Assembly (NCBI RefSeq): GCF_000240225.1
Contig: NZ_AGUD01000039.1
Coordinates: forward strand, 1 to 40,896
Direction of reading: 5' to 3'
Origin: Patulibacter medicamentivorans
Lineage (GTDB): Bacteria; Actinomycetota; Thermoleophilia; Solirubrobacterales; Solirubrobacteraceae
Length of the DNA: 40,896 nucleotides
The notes below the pieces were generated by a model, which was not told where the DNA came from, did not search any database, and saw nothing but the letters and a program-made list of their open reading frames with translations. The position numbers were made by a program, and so were the translations under genes. Shown here piece by piece: positions 33,399 to 40,896 of the stretch. The stretch's first letter is position 1. Each line of letters starts with the position of its first letter.

Positions 33399-34546
33399 GC
33401 GGCGAGGCCGGCGAGCGGGACCGGATCCCGCTCGCCCAGCCGGTGATCGGCGAGGCCGAGGAGCAGGCCGTGCTCGAGGTGCTGCGCTCCGGCCAGCTCT
33501 CGCTCGGCCCGAAGCTGCTCGCGTTCGAGCGGCGGTTCGCCGAGCGGCTCGGCGTCGACCACGCGTCGGCGGTCTCGTCGGGCACCGCCGGCCTGCACCT
33601 GGCGCTGCGGGCGGTCGGGGTCGGTCCGGGCGACGAGGTGATCAGCTCGCCGTTCTCGTTCATCGCCTCCAGCAACACGATCCTGATGCAGGACGCGACG
33701 CCGGTCTTCGTCGACGTCGAGCCCGACACGCTGACGATCCCGGCCGACGCCGTGGCGGCGGCGGTCACCGAGCGGACCGCCGCGCTGCTGCCGGTCCACA
33801 TCTTCGGCCAGCCGGCCGACGTCGCCGGGATCGAGCCGCTCGGGCTGCCGATCGTCGAGGACGCGGCTGAGGCGCTGGGCGCGGTCCACGCCGACGGGAC
33901 GCCGGTCGGCGGGCGCGGCCACCCGGCGATCTTCGCCTTCTACGCCAACAAGCAGCTGACGACGGGGGAGGGCGGCCTGGTCGCGACCGCCGACCCGGCG
34001 ATCAAGGCGACGATCGACAGCGAGCGCAACCAGGGCCGGGCGCCCGACATGCAGTGGCTCGACCACGATCGGCTGGGCTTCAACTACCGGCTGAGCGACA
34101 TCCAGTGCGCGCTCGGGTTGGCCCAGCTCGATCGCCTGGACGGCATGCTGGCCGACCGCGCCCGGGTTGCGGCCTGGTACGCCGAGGCGCTCGCCGACCT
34201 CGTCGCCCGCACGGGCCTGGAGCTGCTGGCGCCGGACGCCGGCGGCGAGCGGCGGTCGTGGTTCGTCTACGTGGTCCGGGTCCCGCGCGGCGTCGACCGC
34301 GACGCCACGATCACGGCCCTGGCGGAGCGAGGGATCCAGACCCGCCCGTACCTGCCGGCGATCCACCTGTTCTCGTTCTACCGCGAGCGGTTCGGCTTCC
34401 GCGAGGGCCAGTTCCCGGTCACCGAGGACGCCGCCGCCCGCGGCCTGTCGCTGCCGTTCTTCCCCGCGATGACCCAGGATCAGGTCGCGCGGGTGGTGGC
34501 CGAGCTGACCGCGGTGCTGACCGGCGACGGCGCGCCCGCCGCGTAG
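33395..34546 (+). CDS. DegT/DnrJ/EryC1/StrS-family aminotransferase
   Basis: This is a PLP-dependent sugar-type aminotransferase of 383 residues. IPLAQPVIGEAEEQAVLEVLRSGQLSLGPKLLAFE is the usual start, SSGTAGLHLAL and the GDEVISSPFSFIASSN block bind the cofactor, and the PLP lysine is Lys186 in FYANKQLTTGEGG. GFNYRLSDIQCALGLAQLD and FVYVVRVP follow. Members aminate keto-sugar nucleotides for glycans or antibiotics. No other sugar-nucleotide gene is near. It is translationally coupled (ATGA) to cimA, which is surprising for a sugar enzyme and may hint at a different keto substrate, although this is only positional. It is convergent with the SDR gene. Confidence 0.92.
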   Translation: MSGEAGERDRIPLAQPVIGEAEEQAVLEVLRSGQLSLGPKLLAFERRFAERLGVDHASAVSSGTAGLHLALRAVGVGPGDEVISSPFSFIASSNTILMQDATPVFVDVEPDTLTIPADAVAAAVTERTAALLPVHIFGQPADVAGIEPLGLPIVEDAAEALGAVHADGTPVGGRGHPAIFAFYANKQLTTGEGGLVATADPAIKATIDSERNQGRAPDMQWLDHDRLGFNYRLSDIQCALGLAQLDRLDGMLADRARVAAWYAEALADLVARTGLELLAPDAGGERRSWFVYVVRVPRGVDRDATITALAERGIQTRPYLPAIHLFSFYRERFGFREGQFPVTEDAAARGLSLPFFPAMTQDQVARVVAELTAVLTGDGAPAA

Positions 34547-34564
34547 GGGCGCTCGCCGGGCCGC

Positions 34565-35305
34565 CTAGACCAGCCCGCCGGTCGCCGCGATCGACTCGGC
34601 CGTGATCCAGCCGCCGTCGGGGCCGACCAGGAAGGCGATCACCGCCGCGATCTCCTGGGGCTGCGCGATCCGCCGCAGCGGCGTCGTGGCGAGGAAGTCG
34701 TCGAGCGACTCGCGCACGCCGTCGGAGAGCCCGTCGGTGTCCGTCAGCCCGGGTAGCACCGAGTTGACGGTGATCCCGCGCGGCCCCAGCTCGTGGGCGA
34801 GCGAGGCGCCGAGCGTGTCGATCCCCGCCTTCAGCCCGGCGTAGAGCCCGACGTCGGGAAACGCGCGTCGGACGTAGCCGGTCGAGACGTTGACGATCCG
34901 GCCGCCGTCGCGCAGCCGGGTCGCCGCCTGGCGCATCGTCTCGAGGCTGCCGCGGAAGCTGAGGGCGATCGCGTGCTCGATCTGCTCGTCGGTCAGGCCG
35001 GCGACCGGACCGTGGGAGTCGATGTTGGCCGAGGCGTTGTTGACCACGACGTCGACGCCGCCGAACCGCTGCTCGGCGACGTCGAACAGCTCCACCACGT
35101 CGGCTTGGACGCCGATGTCGCCCTGGACGGCGATCGCCTGTCCGCCGCGGGCCTCGATCGCGGTCACGACCTCGGCGGCCGCCGCACCGCTGCGATGCCA
35201 GTTGACGACGACGGCGGCCCCGTCGGCGGCCAGCCGCTCGGCGGTCGCGCGTCCGATGCCGCGCGAGGCGGCGGTGACGATGGCGGTCTTGCCCTGCAAG
35301 GTCAT
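34565..35305 (-). CDS. SDR-family NAD(P)-dependent oxidoreductase
   Basis: This is a classical short-chain dehydrogenase/reductase of 246 residues. The cofactor glycine motif is TAASRGIG at 11-18 and the structural NNAS at 89-92. The catalytic triad is Ser141, Tyr155 and Lys159 (YAGLK). The ending GGWITAESIAATGGLV matches FabG-like members. Substrate is not predictable; 3-oxoacyl or keto-alcohol reduction are common. It is divergent from a LysR-type gene, a frequent regulator-target arrangement. GGAG stands before the ATG and a TAGCGT box lies further upstream in the shared gap. Confidence 0.93.
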   Translation of the reverse strand: MTLQGKTAIVTAASRGIGRATAERLAADGAAVVVNWHRSGAAAAEVVTAIEARGGQAIAVQGDIGVQADVVELFDVAEQRFGGVDVVVNNASANIDSHGPVAGLTDEQIEHAIALSFRGSLETMRQAATRLRDGGRIVNVSTGYVRRAFPDVGLYAGLKAGIDTLGASLAHELGPRGITVNSVLPGLTDTDGLSDGVRESLDDFLATTPLRRIAQPQEIAAVIAFLVGPDGGWITAESIAATGGLV

Positions 35306-35385
35306 GGGTGCTCCGGGTCGGGGTCCGGCCGTCGCGATCGGCGGCGGCGCCCTTCGACGCTACGTGCGACGATCGATCACGTCCA

Positions 35386-35414
35386 ATCGCTTCACGATGG
35401 CCACTCGATAACGT
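35386..35414. promoter_or_regulatory. LysR/SDR divergent promoter: ATCG-N5-CGAT and TAACGT box
   Basis: ATCG-cttca-CGAT (35386-35398) is a small dyad of the size expected for a LysR half-site region. TAACGT (35409-35414) ends six bases before the LysR-gene ATG at 35421 and would be its -10 box with a leaderless start. On the other strand TAGCGT about 55 bases before the SDR ATG is the matching candidate. Autorepression and SDR activation are the usual model. Confidence 0.4.
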
Positions 35415-35420
35415 TGTGTG

Positions 35421-36341
35421 ATGGATGTCTCCACTCGAGCCCTGCGGACCTTCGCGATCCTCGCCGAGGAGCTGCACTTCGGCCGGGCGGCCGAGCGGCT
35501 CGGCGTCGCCCAGCCGGCGGTCAGCCAGCAGCTGCAGCGGCTGGAGTCGGCGATCGGGGTCCGGCTGGTCGACCGCTCGGGCCGTCGGGTCGTCCTGACC
35601 GACGCCGGCGAGGCGTTCCTGCCCGAGGCGATTCGGGCCGTCGAGAGCGCCGGTCGGGCGAGCGACGCGGCCCGCAGCGCCTGGCGGGGCGAGCTCGGGA
35701 TCCTGCGGATCGGGCTGACGGCCGGAACTCCGAGCGAGGGGATGGTCTCGCTGCTGCGCGAGCATGCGGCGCGCTGGCCGGACGTCACCGTCCAGATCCG
35801 CGAGCGGCCGCAGACCCAGGTGCTGGCCGGGATCGCCGACGGGACGCTTGACGTCGGCGTCGTCGCGGGCAGCGTCGCCCCGCACACCGACCCGTCGATC
35901 CTCTTCACCGTCGTCTGCCGCGAGCGGGTCGCCGTGGCGCTCCACGCCGAGCACCCCCTGGCAGGCCGGCGGTCGCTGTCGACGTGCGAGCTGACCGGGG
36001 AGTCGTTCAGCCTGATCGCCCGCGACGCGATGGTCGGGCAGGTCCTGCGCGTCGAGGGGATCTGCGCCCGGGCCGGCTTCGACCCGACCGCCTACGCCGA
36101 GGTCCACGACGTCGCCACGCAGCTGGCGATGGTCGGCACCGGCCGCTGCATCGCCGTCGTCGCCGACGGCGCCCGTCGCCACGCGCCGGACGACGTCGTG
36201 CTGGTCCCGCTCGAGGACGCGACGCCGGTGTCGACCTTCCTCGCCTACCGCGACCGTAGCCTCTCGCGGGCCCTGCGGACGTTCCTGACGCTGGCGCCGG
36301 AGGTCCACGTGGACGCGGCGGCCAGTGCGCTGCCGGCCTGA
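35421..36341 (+). CDS. LysR-family transcriptional regulator
   Basis: The protein is 306 residues from the ATG at 35421 (a GTG directly before it is also possible). The winged helix-turn-helix spans about 3-60, with LRTFAILAEELHFGRAAERLGVAQPAVSQQLQRLESAIGVRLVDRSGRRVVLTDAG, a textbook LysR signature. The rest (about 90-300) is the two-lobed periplasmic-binding-protein-like effector domain (LRIGLTAGTPSEGMV...). It is divergent from the SDR gene, which is its probable target. The effector is unknown. Confidence 0.95.
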   Translation: MDVSTRALRTFAILAEELHFGRAAERLGVAQPAVSQQLQRLESAIGVRLVDRSGRRVVLTDAGEAFLPEAIRAVESAGRASDAARSAWRGELGILRIGLTAGTPSEGMVSLLREHAARWPDVTVQIRERPQTQVLAGIADGTLDVGVVAGSVAPHTDPSILFTVVCRERVAVALHAEHPLAGRRSLSTCELTGESFSLIARDAMVGQVLRVEGICARAGFDPTAYAEVHDVATQLAMVGTGRCIAVVADGARRHAPDDVVLVPLEDATPVSTFLAYRDRSLSRALRTFLTLAPEVHVDAAASALPA

Positions 36342-36381
36342 CGCCCGGCCTGGCGGGCGACGCTCACCCGTGGCCGAAACC

Positions 36382-36387
36382 TAGACT
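36382..36387 (+). promoter_or_regulatory. Candidate -10 box of argH (TAGACT)
   Basis: TAGACT, the same hexamer as before ilvC, ends 11 bases before the argH ATG at 36399. There is no Shine-Dalgarno between, so a leader of a few bases at most is likely. Confidence 0.45.
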
Positions 36388-36398
36388 GGCGGCTACCT

Positions 36399-37760
36399 AT
36401 GTCGCGATTCGCTGAGCCGCAGGATCCTGTCTTCCGGGAGATGAACACGTCGCTCGGGTTCGACCGCCGACTGTGGCGCCAGGACATCCGCGGCTCGCGG
36501 GCCCACGCCCGGATGCTGGCCGCCCGCGGCATCATCGGCGAGGACGACCTGGCCGCGATCCTGCGCGGGTTCGAGCAGATCGAGGGCGAGCTGGAGCGCG
36601 GCGAGTTCCCGTTCGAGCCCGACGACGAGGACATCCACATGGCGGTCGAGCGCCGCCTGACCGCCCTCGTCGGCGATCCGGGCGCCCGCCTGCACACCGC
36701 CCGCTCGCGCAACGACCAGGTCGCGACCGACGTCGCGCTGTGGGTCGGCGAGGCGACCGAGCGGGCGGTGACCGCGATCGAGACCCTGATGGGCGCGCTG
36801 ATCGACGTCGCCCAGGCGCACCGCGACTGGCCGATGCCGGCCTACACCCACCTCCAGCGGGCGCAGCCGGTCTACCTGGCCCACCACCTGCTGGCCTACG
36901 TCTGGATGCTCGAGCGCGACCGCGCCCGGTTCCGCTTCGCCGGCGAGCAGGCGCTGCGCCGGATGCCGCTCGGCGCCGGCGCCCTGGCCGGGGTCAACTT
37001 CGACACCGACCGGACGATGACCGCGGCCGAGCTCGGCTTCGGCGAGCCGGCCCCGAACTCGATCGACGCCGTCTCCAACCGCGACTTCGTCCTCGACTAC
37101 CTGAGCGCCGCGGCGACCTGCGCGACGCACCTCTCGCGGCTGGGCCAGGAGATCGTCCAGTGGGCGAGCGAGGAGTTCGGCTTCCTGACGCTGCCGGACG
37201 CCTGGTCGTCGGGCAGCTCGCTGATGCCGCAGAAGAAGAACCCGGACTGCGCCGAGCTGCTGCGGGCCAAGGCTCCGCGGATCGTCGGCCACCTGCAGGC
37301 GCTGCACGGCGTGATCCACGCCCTGCCGCTGACCTACAACAAGGACCTGCAGGAGGACAAGGAGCACCTGTTCGACGCGGCCGACACGATCGAGCAGGCG
37401 CTGGCGGCGGCGGCGGGGATGATCTCGGGCGCGACCTTCCGCGCCGATCGGATGGCCGCCGCGGCCGCCGACGAGTTGCTGGCCGCGACCGACCTGGCGG
37501 ACGCGCTCGTGCAGCGCGGCGTCCCGTTCCGCCAGTGCCACGCGATCGTCGGCGGCCTCGTCCGCGAGGCGGTCGAGTCGGGTCGCACGCTGTCGCAGCT
37601 CTCCGACGAGGAGCTGACCGCCCGCAGCGAGCACCTGGGCCCGTGGATCCGCGAGCTGCTCGAGCCGCTGTCGCTGCTGGAGCGCAAGCAGAGCCAGGGC
37701 GGCACGGCGTCGGCCCGCGTCACCGAGCAGCTGACCCTGGCGCGAGCGCTGCTCGCCTGA
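36399..37760 (+). CDS. argH: Argininosuccinate lyase
   Basis: ArgH cleaves argininosuccinate to arginine and fumarate, the last arginine step. It has 453 residues. DEDIHMAVERRLTALVGDPGARLHTARSRNDQVATD (77-111), the YTHLQRAQPVYLAHHLLAY region with His151, and the signature GSSLMPQKKNPD at 272-283 are present; LPLTYNKDLQEDKEHLFDA follows. The other arg genes are not adjacent, which is unusual because argH often ends an arg operon. A glycosylase gene begins two bases after its stop. Confidence 0.98.
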   Translation: MSRFAEPQDPVFREMNTSLGFDRRLWRQDIRGSRAHARMLAARGIIGEDDLAAILRGFEQIEGELERGEFPFEPDDEDIHMAVERRLTALVGDPGARLHTARSRNDQVATDVALWVGEATERAVTAIETLMGALIDVAQAHRDWPMPAYTHLQRAQPVYLAHHLLAYVWMLERDRARFRFAGEQALRRMPLGAGALAGVNFDTDRTMTAAELGFGEPAPNSIDAVSNRDFVLDYLSAAATCATHLSRLGQEIVQWASEEFGFLTLPDAWSSGSSLMPQKKNPDCAELLRAKAPRIVGHLQALHGVIHALPLTYNKDLQEDKEHLFDAADTIEQALAAAAGMISGATFRADRMAAAAADELLAATDLADALVQRGVPFRQCHAIVGGLVREAVESGRTLSQLSDEELTARSEHLGPWIRELLEPLSLLERKQSQGGTASARVTEQLTLARALLA

Positions 37761-37762
37761 CG

Positions 37763-38440
37763 GTGACCGGCCGGCGGGCAGCGGGCGCCGACGCGCGGGC
37801 GGCCGCGAGCGACGAGCCCGACTGGTCGCCGCCGCCGGCCTTGCCGCGGCGGTTCTACGACCGGCCCGTGGTCGAGGTCGCGCGCGAGCTGCTCGGATGC
37901 GTCCTGGTCCAGGGCGCGACCGCCGGCCGGATCGTCGAGACCGAGGCATACCACGACAGCGAGCCCGCCTGCCACGGCTACGGCACCCCGCCGCGGCCGA
38001 CCGATCGCACGCGGGTCCTGTTCGGACCGCCGGGCCACGCCTACGTCTACCGCTCCTACGGCATCCACGCGATGGTCAACGCGGTCTGCGAGCCGGAGGG
38101 CACGGCGGCGGCGGTCCTGATCCGCGCGGTCGAGCCGCTCGCGGGGGTCGGGCTGATGCGCGAGCGCCGGCCCGGCCGCTCGGAGCGCGAGCTGGTCGCC
38201 GGTCCGGGGCGACTGACGGTCGCCCTCGGCATCACGCTCGAGATGGACGGCAGCGACCTGGCGACCGGCGCGGTCCGGATCCTCGAGCCGCCGCCCGCGG
38301 CCCGGCCGGTCGAGCTGGTCGACGGACCGCGGATCGGGATCACCAAGGCGGTCGAGCTGCCGTGGCGGTTCGCCGACGCGTCGAGCGTCGACGTCTCGCG
38401 ACCGTGGCCGCCCGCGATGCGGTCCGCCGCGCGGCGCTGA
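37763..38440 (+). CDS. DNA-3-methyladenine glycosylase (AAG/Mpg family)
   Basis: This is a base-excision repair glycosylase removing alkylated purines, 225 residues from the GTG at 37763. ARELLGCVLV leads to the catalytic block GRIVETEAYHDSEPACHG, where Glu61, Tyr63 and His71 match the human AAG active-site Glu125, Tyr127 and His136. RVLFGPPGHAYVYRSYGIHAMVN and the late GPRIGITKA segment also match. The first 25 residues are poorly conserved and could be trimmed. With only two bases between, it is probably cotranscribed with argH. It is convergent with the penicillin-binding protein gene, 13 bases apart, with no terminator seen. Confidence 0.94.
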   Translation: MTGRRAAGADARAAASDEPDWSPPPALPRRFYDRPVVEVARELLGCVLVQGATAGRIVETEAYHDSEPACHGYGTPPRPTDRTRVLFGPPGHAYVYRSYGIHAMVNAVCEPEGTAAAVLIRAVEPLAGVGLMRERRPGRSERELVAGPGRLTVALGITLEMDGSDLATGAVRILEPPPAARPVELVDGPRIGITKAVELPWRFADASSVDVSRPWPPAMRSAARR

Positions 38441-38453
38441 CCCGGGGCCCGCC

Positions 38454-40896
38454 TCAGCCGAGTGGCACGGCGCCGCCGGTGCCACCACCGCCGGCCCCGC
38501 CGCCACCGCCACCGCCACCGCCGCCCGAGCCGGACCCCGATCCCGACCCCGACCCGGTCCCGTTGGCGCCGCCGGCCGGTGGCGTGTTCGCGGGCGGCGT
38601 GGTCTGCGGCGTGGTCGACGCGCCGCCGCCACCCGTCCCGCCGCCGCCACCGCCGCCGTCGGTGGCGGTCGTGCCGGTGCCGTCGGTGGTGCTGGTCCCC
38701 GAGCCGGTCGCGTCCGTCCCGGTGCCGCTGCCGCCGTCGCTGCCCTGCACCTGGGTGCCGTCGCCGACCGGCACGTCGCTGCCGCTCGGCTCGCGCTGGT
38801 TCTTGGGGGCGCGGGCGGTCAGGATCGACTCGGCCGCGCCGACGAACGTGCCCCAGATCGCGGCGGGGTAGGTGCCGCCCTCGACCGGCTCGCCGTTGTA
38901 CTCGGTCTGCATCGGCTTGCCGGAGTTCGGGTAGCCGACCCAGACGGCGACCGTCAGCCGCTTGCTGAAGCCGACGAACCAGGCGTCGACGTTGTTCGAC
39001 GTGGTGCCGGTCTTGCCGGCCGCGAAGCCGCCGTAGGCCGCCCGCTTGCCGGTGCCGATCGTGACGACGGACTGCATGATCGCCGTCGTCGTGTCGGCGA
39101 CCTGCGGCGAGAGCACGCGGATCTTGCGCGGATGGTTGCGGACGACCTTGTTGCCGTTGACGACCTCGGTGATCCCGACCGGGCCGCCGTGGGGCGCGCC
39201 GAGCGAGCCGTTGACGCGAACGCCGCGGGTCGCGAACGTCTCGTAGGCGTGGGCCATGTCGAGCACGGTCACGTTGCGCTTCGGCGCGCCGAGCGTCAGC
39301 GCGGCGTTGCTGGAGACCGGCGTGCGGATGCCCATCTGGCGGATCAGCTTGGCGATCTTCTTGGTGCCGACCTTGAGCCCGACCTCGGAGTAGACCGTGT
39401 TGTCGGAGAAGGTCAGCGCACGGGCCAGGGTCGTCGTGCCGGAGTAGGCGTTGTGGTCGTTGGTGACGCGGAAGAGCTCGCGGTTGCCGGCCGAGTCGCG
39501 GACGCGGAAGACCTTCTTGCCCGACGTCCAGGTCGAGTCGGGGGAGATGCCCGCGCGCAGCGCCTGGGCGAGGGTGAAGGGCTTGAACGCCGACCCGGGC
39601 TGGCGCTTGCCCTGGGTGGCGAGGTTGAACGGCGCCGCCCGGTAGTTGCGTCCGCCGACCATCGCCCGGACCTCGCCGGTTGGGTTGTCGATCGCGACCA
39701 GCGACGCCTGCGGCCCGTCCGGCGAGGACAGGTAGGTGTTGATCGCGGTCTGCGCGGCCTGCTGCAGCGGCTGGTCGAGCGTCGTCGTGACCTTCAGCCC
39801 GCCCTCGTAGGTCTTCTGGACGCCGTAGCGCTCGACCAGCTGGGCGCTGACCCAGGAGGCGAAGTAGGGGTTCTTGGAGTCCAGCGAGGGCGGCTCGATC
39901 TGGTCCTTCGGCGGCAGCGGCTCGTTGTGGGCCGTCTCGTACTCGGCGCGATCGAGCATCCGTTGCTGGAGCATCTTCAGCAGCACGGTGTTGCGGCGGC
40001 GCAGCGCGGCCCCGGGGTCGACGTTCGGGTCGAAGCGCGAGGGCGAGGCGATGATCGCCGTCAGCAGCGCGGCCTCGGCCGGGCGCAGCTCCTTGGCGCA
40101 GGGCCGGTTCGGGGTCCGTCCGCAGCCGACGTGGTCGAGGCTCTTGCCGAAGTACGTGCGGGCCGCCGACTCGACGCCGTAGGCGCCGTTGCCGAAGTAG
40201 ACCCGGTTGAGGTACATCGTGAGGATCTTGCTCTTCGTCCACTTGCGGGTCATGTGGTACGCGAGCGCCGCCTCGCGGAGCTTCTGGAAGACGGTCCGCT
40301 TGTTCTCCGCCTCGAGCGCCATCTTCACCAGCTGCTGGGTGATCGTCGACGCGCCCTGGACGGCCCCGCCGCTGATGACGTCCTGGACGGCGGCGCGGGC
40401 GATGCCGCGGATGTCGACGCCGCTGTTCTCGAGGAACCGCTGGTCCTCCATCGCGATGACCGCGTCCTTCATCGTCGGCGCGATCTGGTCGGCGGTCACG
40501 ACGTAGCGCGCGTTCGAGCCGGCGAGGACACCGATCTGCTTGCCGCTGCGGTCCAGCAGGATCGAGTTGCGGGCCGAGCGGAACTCCTTGGCGGTGTCCA
40601 GGTCGGGCAGGTCGCCGGCGACGGCCATCATCATCCCGAAGACCGTCGAGACGATCGCCAGCGCCGCGATCGGGACCAGCAAGCCGAGCAGCCGCAGCCA
40701 GCGGAAGCGCAGCTTCGGACGCGGGGGCCTGCCGCCGCCCCCGTCGCCCAGCCCCTGATCGACCGGGGGCAGGTCGTGGCCCGCGGGCGGACCGCCGCCG
40801 ACGGCCTCGGGGGTCGCGAGCGCGCCGCCGGCCTGCGGGCCGGCCTGCTCGGCGGTGCCGGAGGCGAAGCGTGCCGTCGGCGCCGGATCGCCCGGG
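38454..40896 (-). CDS. Class A penicillin-binding protein (5' end outside window)
   Basis: This is a bifunctional peptidoglycan synthase. The frame is open to the right edge; before it ends there, a Pro/Gly-rich cytoplasmic tail leads to RFRWLRLLGLLVPIAALAIVSTVFG, a membrane anchor. Counting from the leucine codon TTG at 40682, the glycosyltransferase 51 domain shows AMEDQRF (Glu79), GASTITQQLVK at 110-120 and KSKILTMYLNRVYFGNGAYGVESAA. The transpeptidase has SAFK (Ser364, Lys367), SDN (426-428) and KTG (557-559). The last 115 residues (about 627-742) are a Thr/Gly/Ser tail with pure GS and G runs. Several class A PBPs end in such disordered tails; this one is unusually glycine-pure. Confidence 0.95.
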   Translation of the reverse strand, partial: PGDPAPTARFASGTAEQAGPQAGGALATPEAVGGGPPAGHDLPPVDQGLGDGGGGRPPRPKLRFRWLRLLGLLVPIAALAIVSTVFGMMMAVAGDLPDLDTAKEFRSARNSILLDRSGKQIGVLAGSNARYVVTADQIAPTMKDAVIAMEDQRFLENSGVDIRGIARAAVQDVISGGAVQGASTITQQLVKMALEAENKRTVFQKLREAALAYHMTRKWTKSKILTMYLNRVYFGNGAYGVESAARTYFGKSLDHVGCGRTPNRPCAKELRPAEAALLTAIIASPSRFDPNVDPGAALRRRNTVLLKMLQQRMLDRAEYETAHNEPLPPKDQIEPPSLDSKNPYFASWVSAQLVERYGVQKTYEGGLKVTTTLDQPLQQAAQTAINTYLSSPDGPQASLVAIDNPTGEVRAMVGGRNYRAAPFNLATQGKRQPGSAFKPFTLAQALRAGISPDSTWTSGKKVFRVRDSAGNRELFRVTNDHNAYSGTTTLARALTFSDNTVYSEVGLKVGTKKIAKLIRQMGIRTPVSSNAALTLGAPKRNVTVLDMAHAYETFATRGVRVNGSLGAPHGGPVGITEVVNGNKVVRNHPRKIRVLSPQVADTTTAIMQSVVTIGTGKRAAYGGFAAGKTGTTSNNVDAWFVGFSKRLTVAVWVGYPNSGKPMQTEYNGEPVEGGTYPAAIWGTFVGAAESILTARAPKNQREPSGSDVPVGDGTQVQGSDGGSGTGTDATGSGTSTTDGTGTTATDGGGGGGGTGGGGASTTPQTTPPANTPPAGGANGTGSGSGSGSGSGGGGGGGGGGAGGGGTGGAVPLG
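38496..38556. repeat. Simple-sequence repeats encoding the PBP tail
   Basis: The PBP tail is encoded by short tandem units: (CCGCCA)n-like triplets around 38496-38527 (glycine run on the minus strand) and C-C-C-G-A-(T/C) hexamers around 38532-38556 (Gly-Ser repeats). Copy number may vary by slippage without changing frame, since units are multiples of three. Confidence 0.65.

Overview
The window is a gene-dense, very GC-rich chromosomal segment (well above 65 % GC by eye, third codon positions almost all G or C). It is dominated by core biosynthesis. I see no rRNA, tRNA, CRISPR array, insertion sequence or phage gene. The DUF1707 protein, the short actinobacterial-type SerC, the ACT-type SerA and the many actinomycete-like regulators suggest a member of the Actinomycetota. 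A deep-branching class such as Thermoleophilia (Solirubrobacterales) is my best guess, but this is inference from style and not a database match.

Region 1 (1-7400) is a menaquinone cluster: menD (cut by the window edge), menH, menC, menA, menB and menE, with a small exported peptidoglycan-binding protein and endonuclease IV (nfo) inserted. menF and the final methyltransferase menG/ubiE are not recognisable here. Region 2 (7400-12160) holds a DUF1707 membrane protein, a methyltransferase, ilvC, a two-helix membrane protein and an M32 carboxypeptidase preceded by a tiny overlapping upstream ORF.

Region 3 (12370-24850) holds serC-serA, then the leucine pathway: leuA behind a 16-codon leader peptide with seven leucines, an exported ferritin-like protein, a purine-type permease, an XRE-cupin regulator, leuC, leuD, two SAM methyltransferases (the second Tam-like) and leuB. 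Region 4 (24850-30420) holds a TetR regulator divergent from a cytochrome P450, a secreted HAD-type acid phosphatase, a TPP riboswitch with thiC, and about 590 bases of non-coding DNA with structured inverted repeats.

Region 5 (30420-40896) holds ilvE, an isoleucine-containing putative leader, cimA (citramalate synthase) coupled to a DegT-type aminotransferase, an SDR divergent from a LysR regulator, argH, a 3-methyladenine DNA glycosylase and the 3' part of a class A penicillin-binding protein.

Together ilvC, leuABCD, ilvE and cimA cover most of branched-chain amino acid synthesis, with acetolactate synthase and dihydroxyacid dehydratase lying elsewhere. The most interesting signals are regulatory. 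They are two candidate peptide-leader attenuators (leuA and cimA), a recurrent TAnnnT box 6-11 bases before start codons that suggests leaderless or nearly leaderless transcripts, a GTAC-repeat operator before the XRE-cupin gene, and a four-copy repeat/hairpin element after thiC. The most interesting enzymatic signal is a Tam-like methyltransferase between leuD and leuB, where a methylatable aconitate-like intermediate is made.
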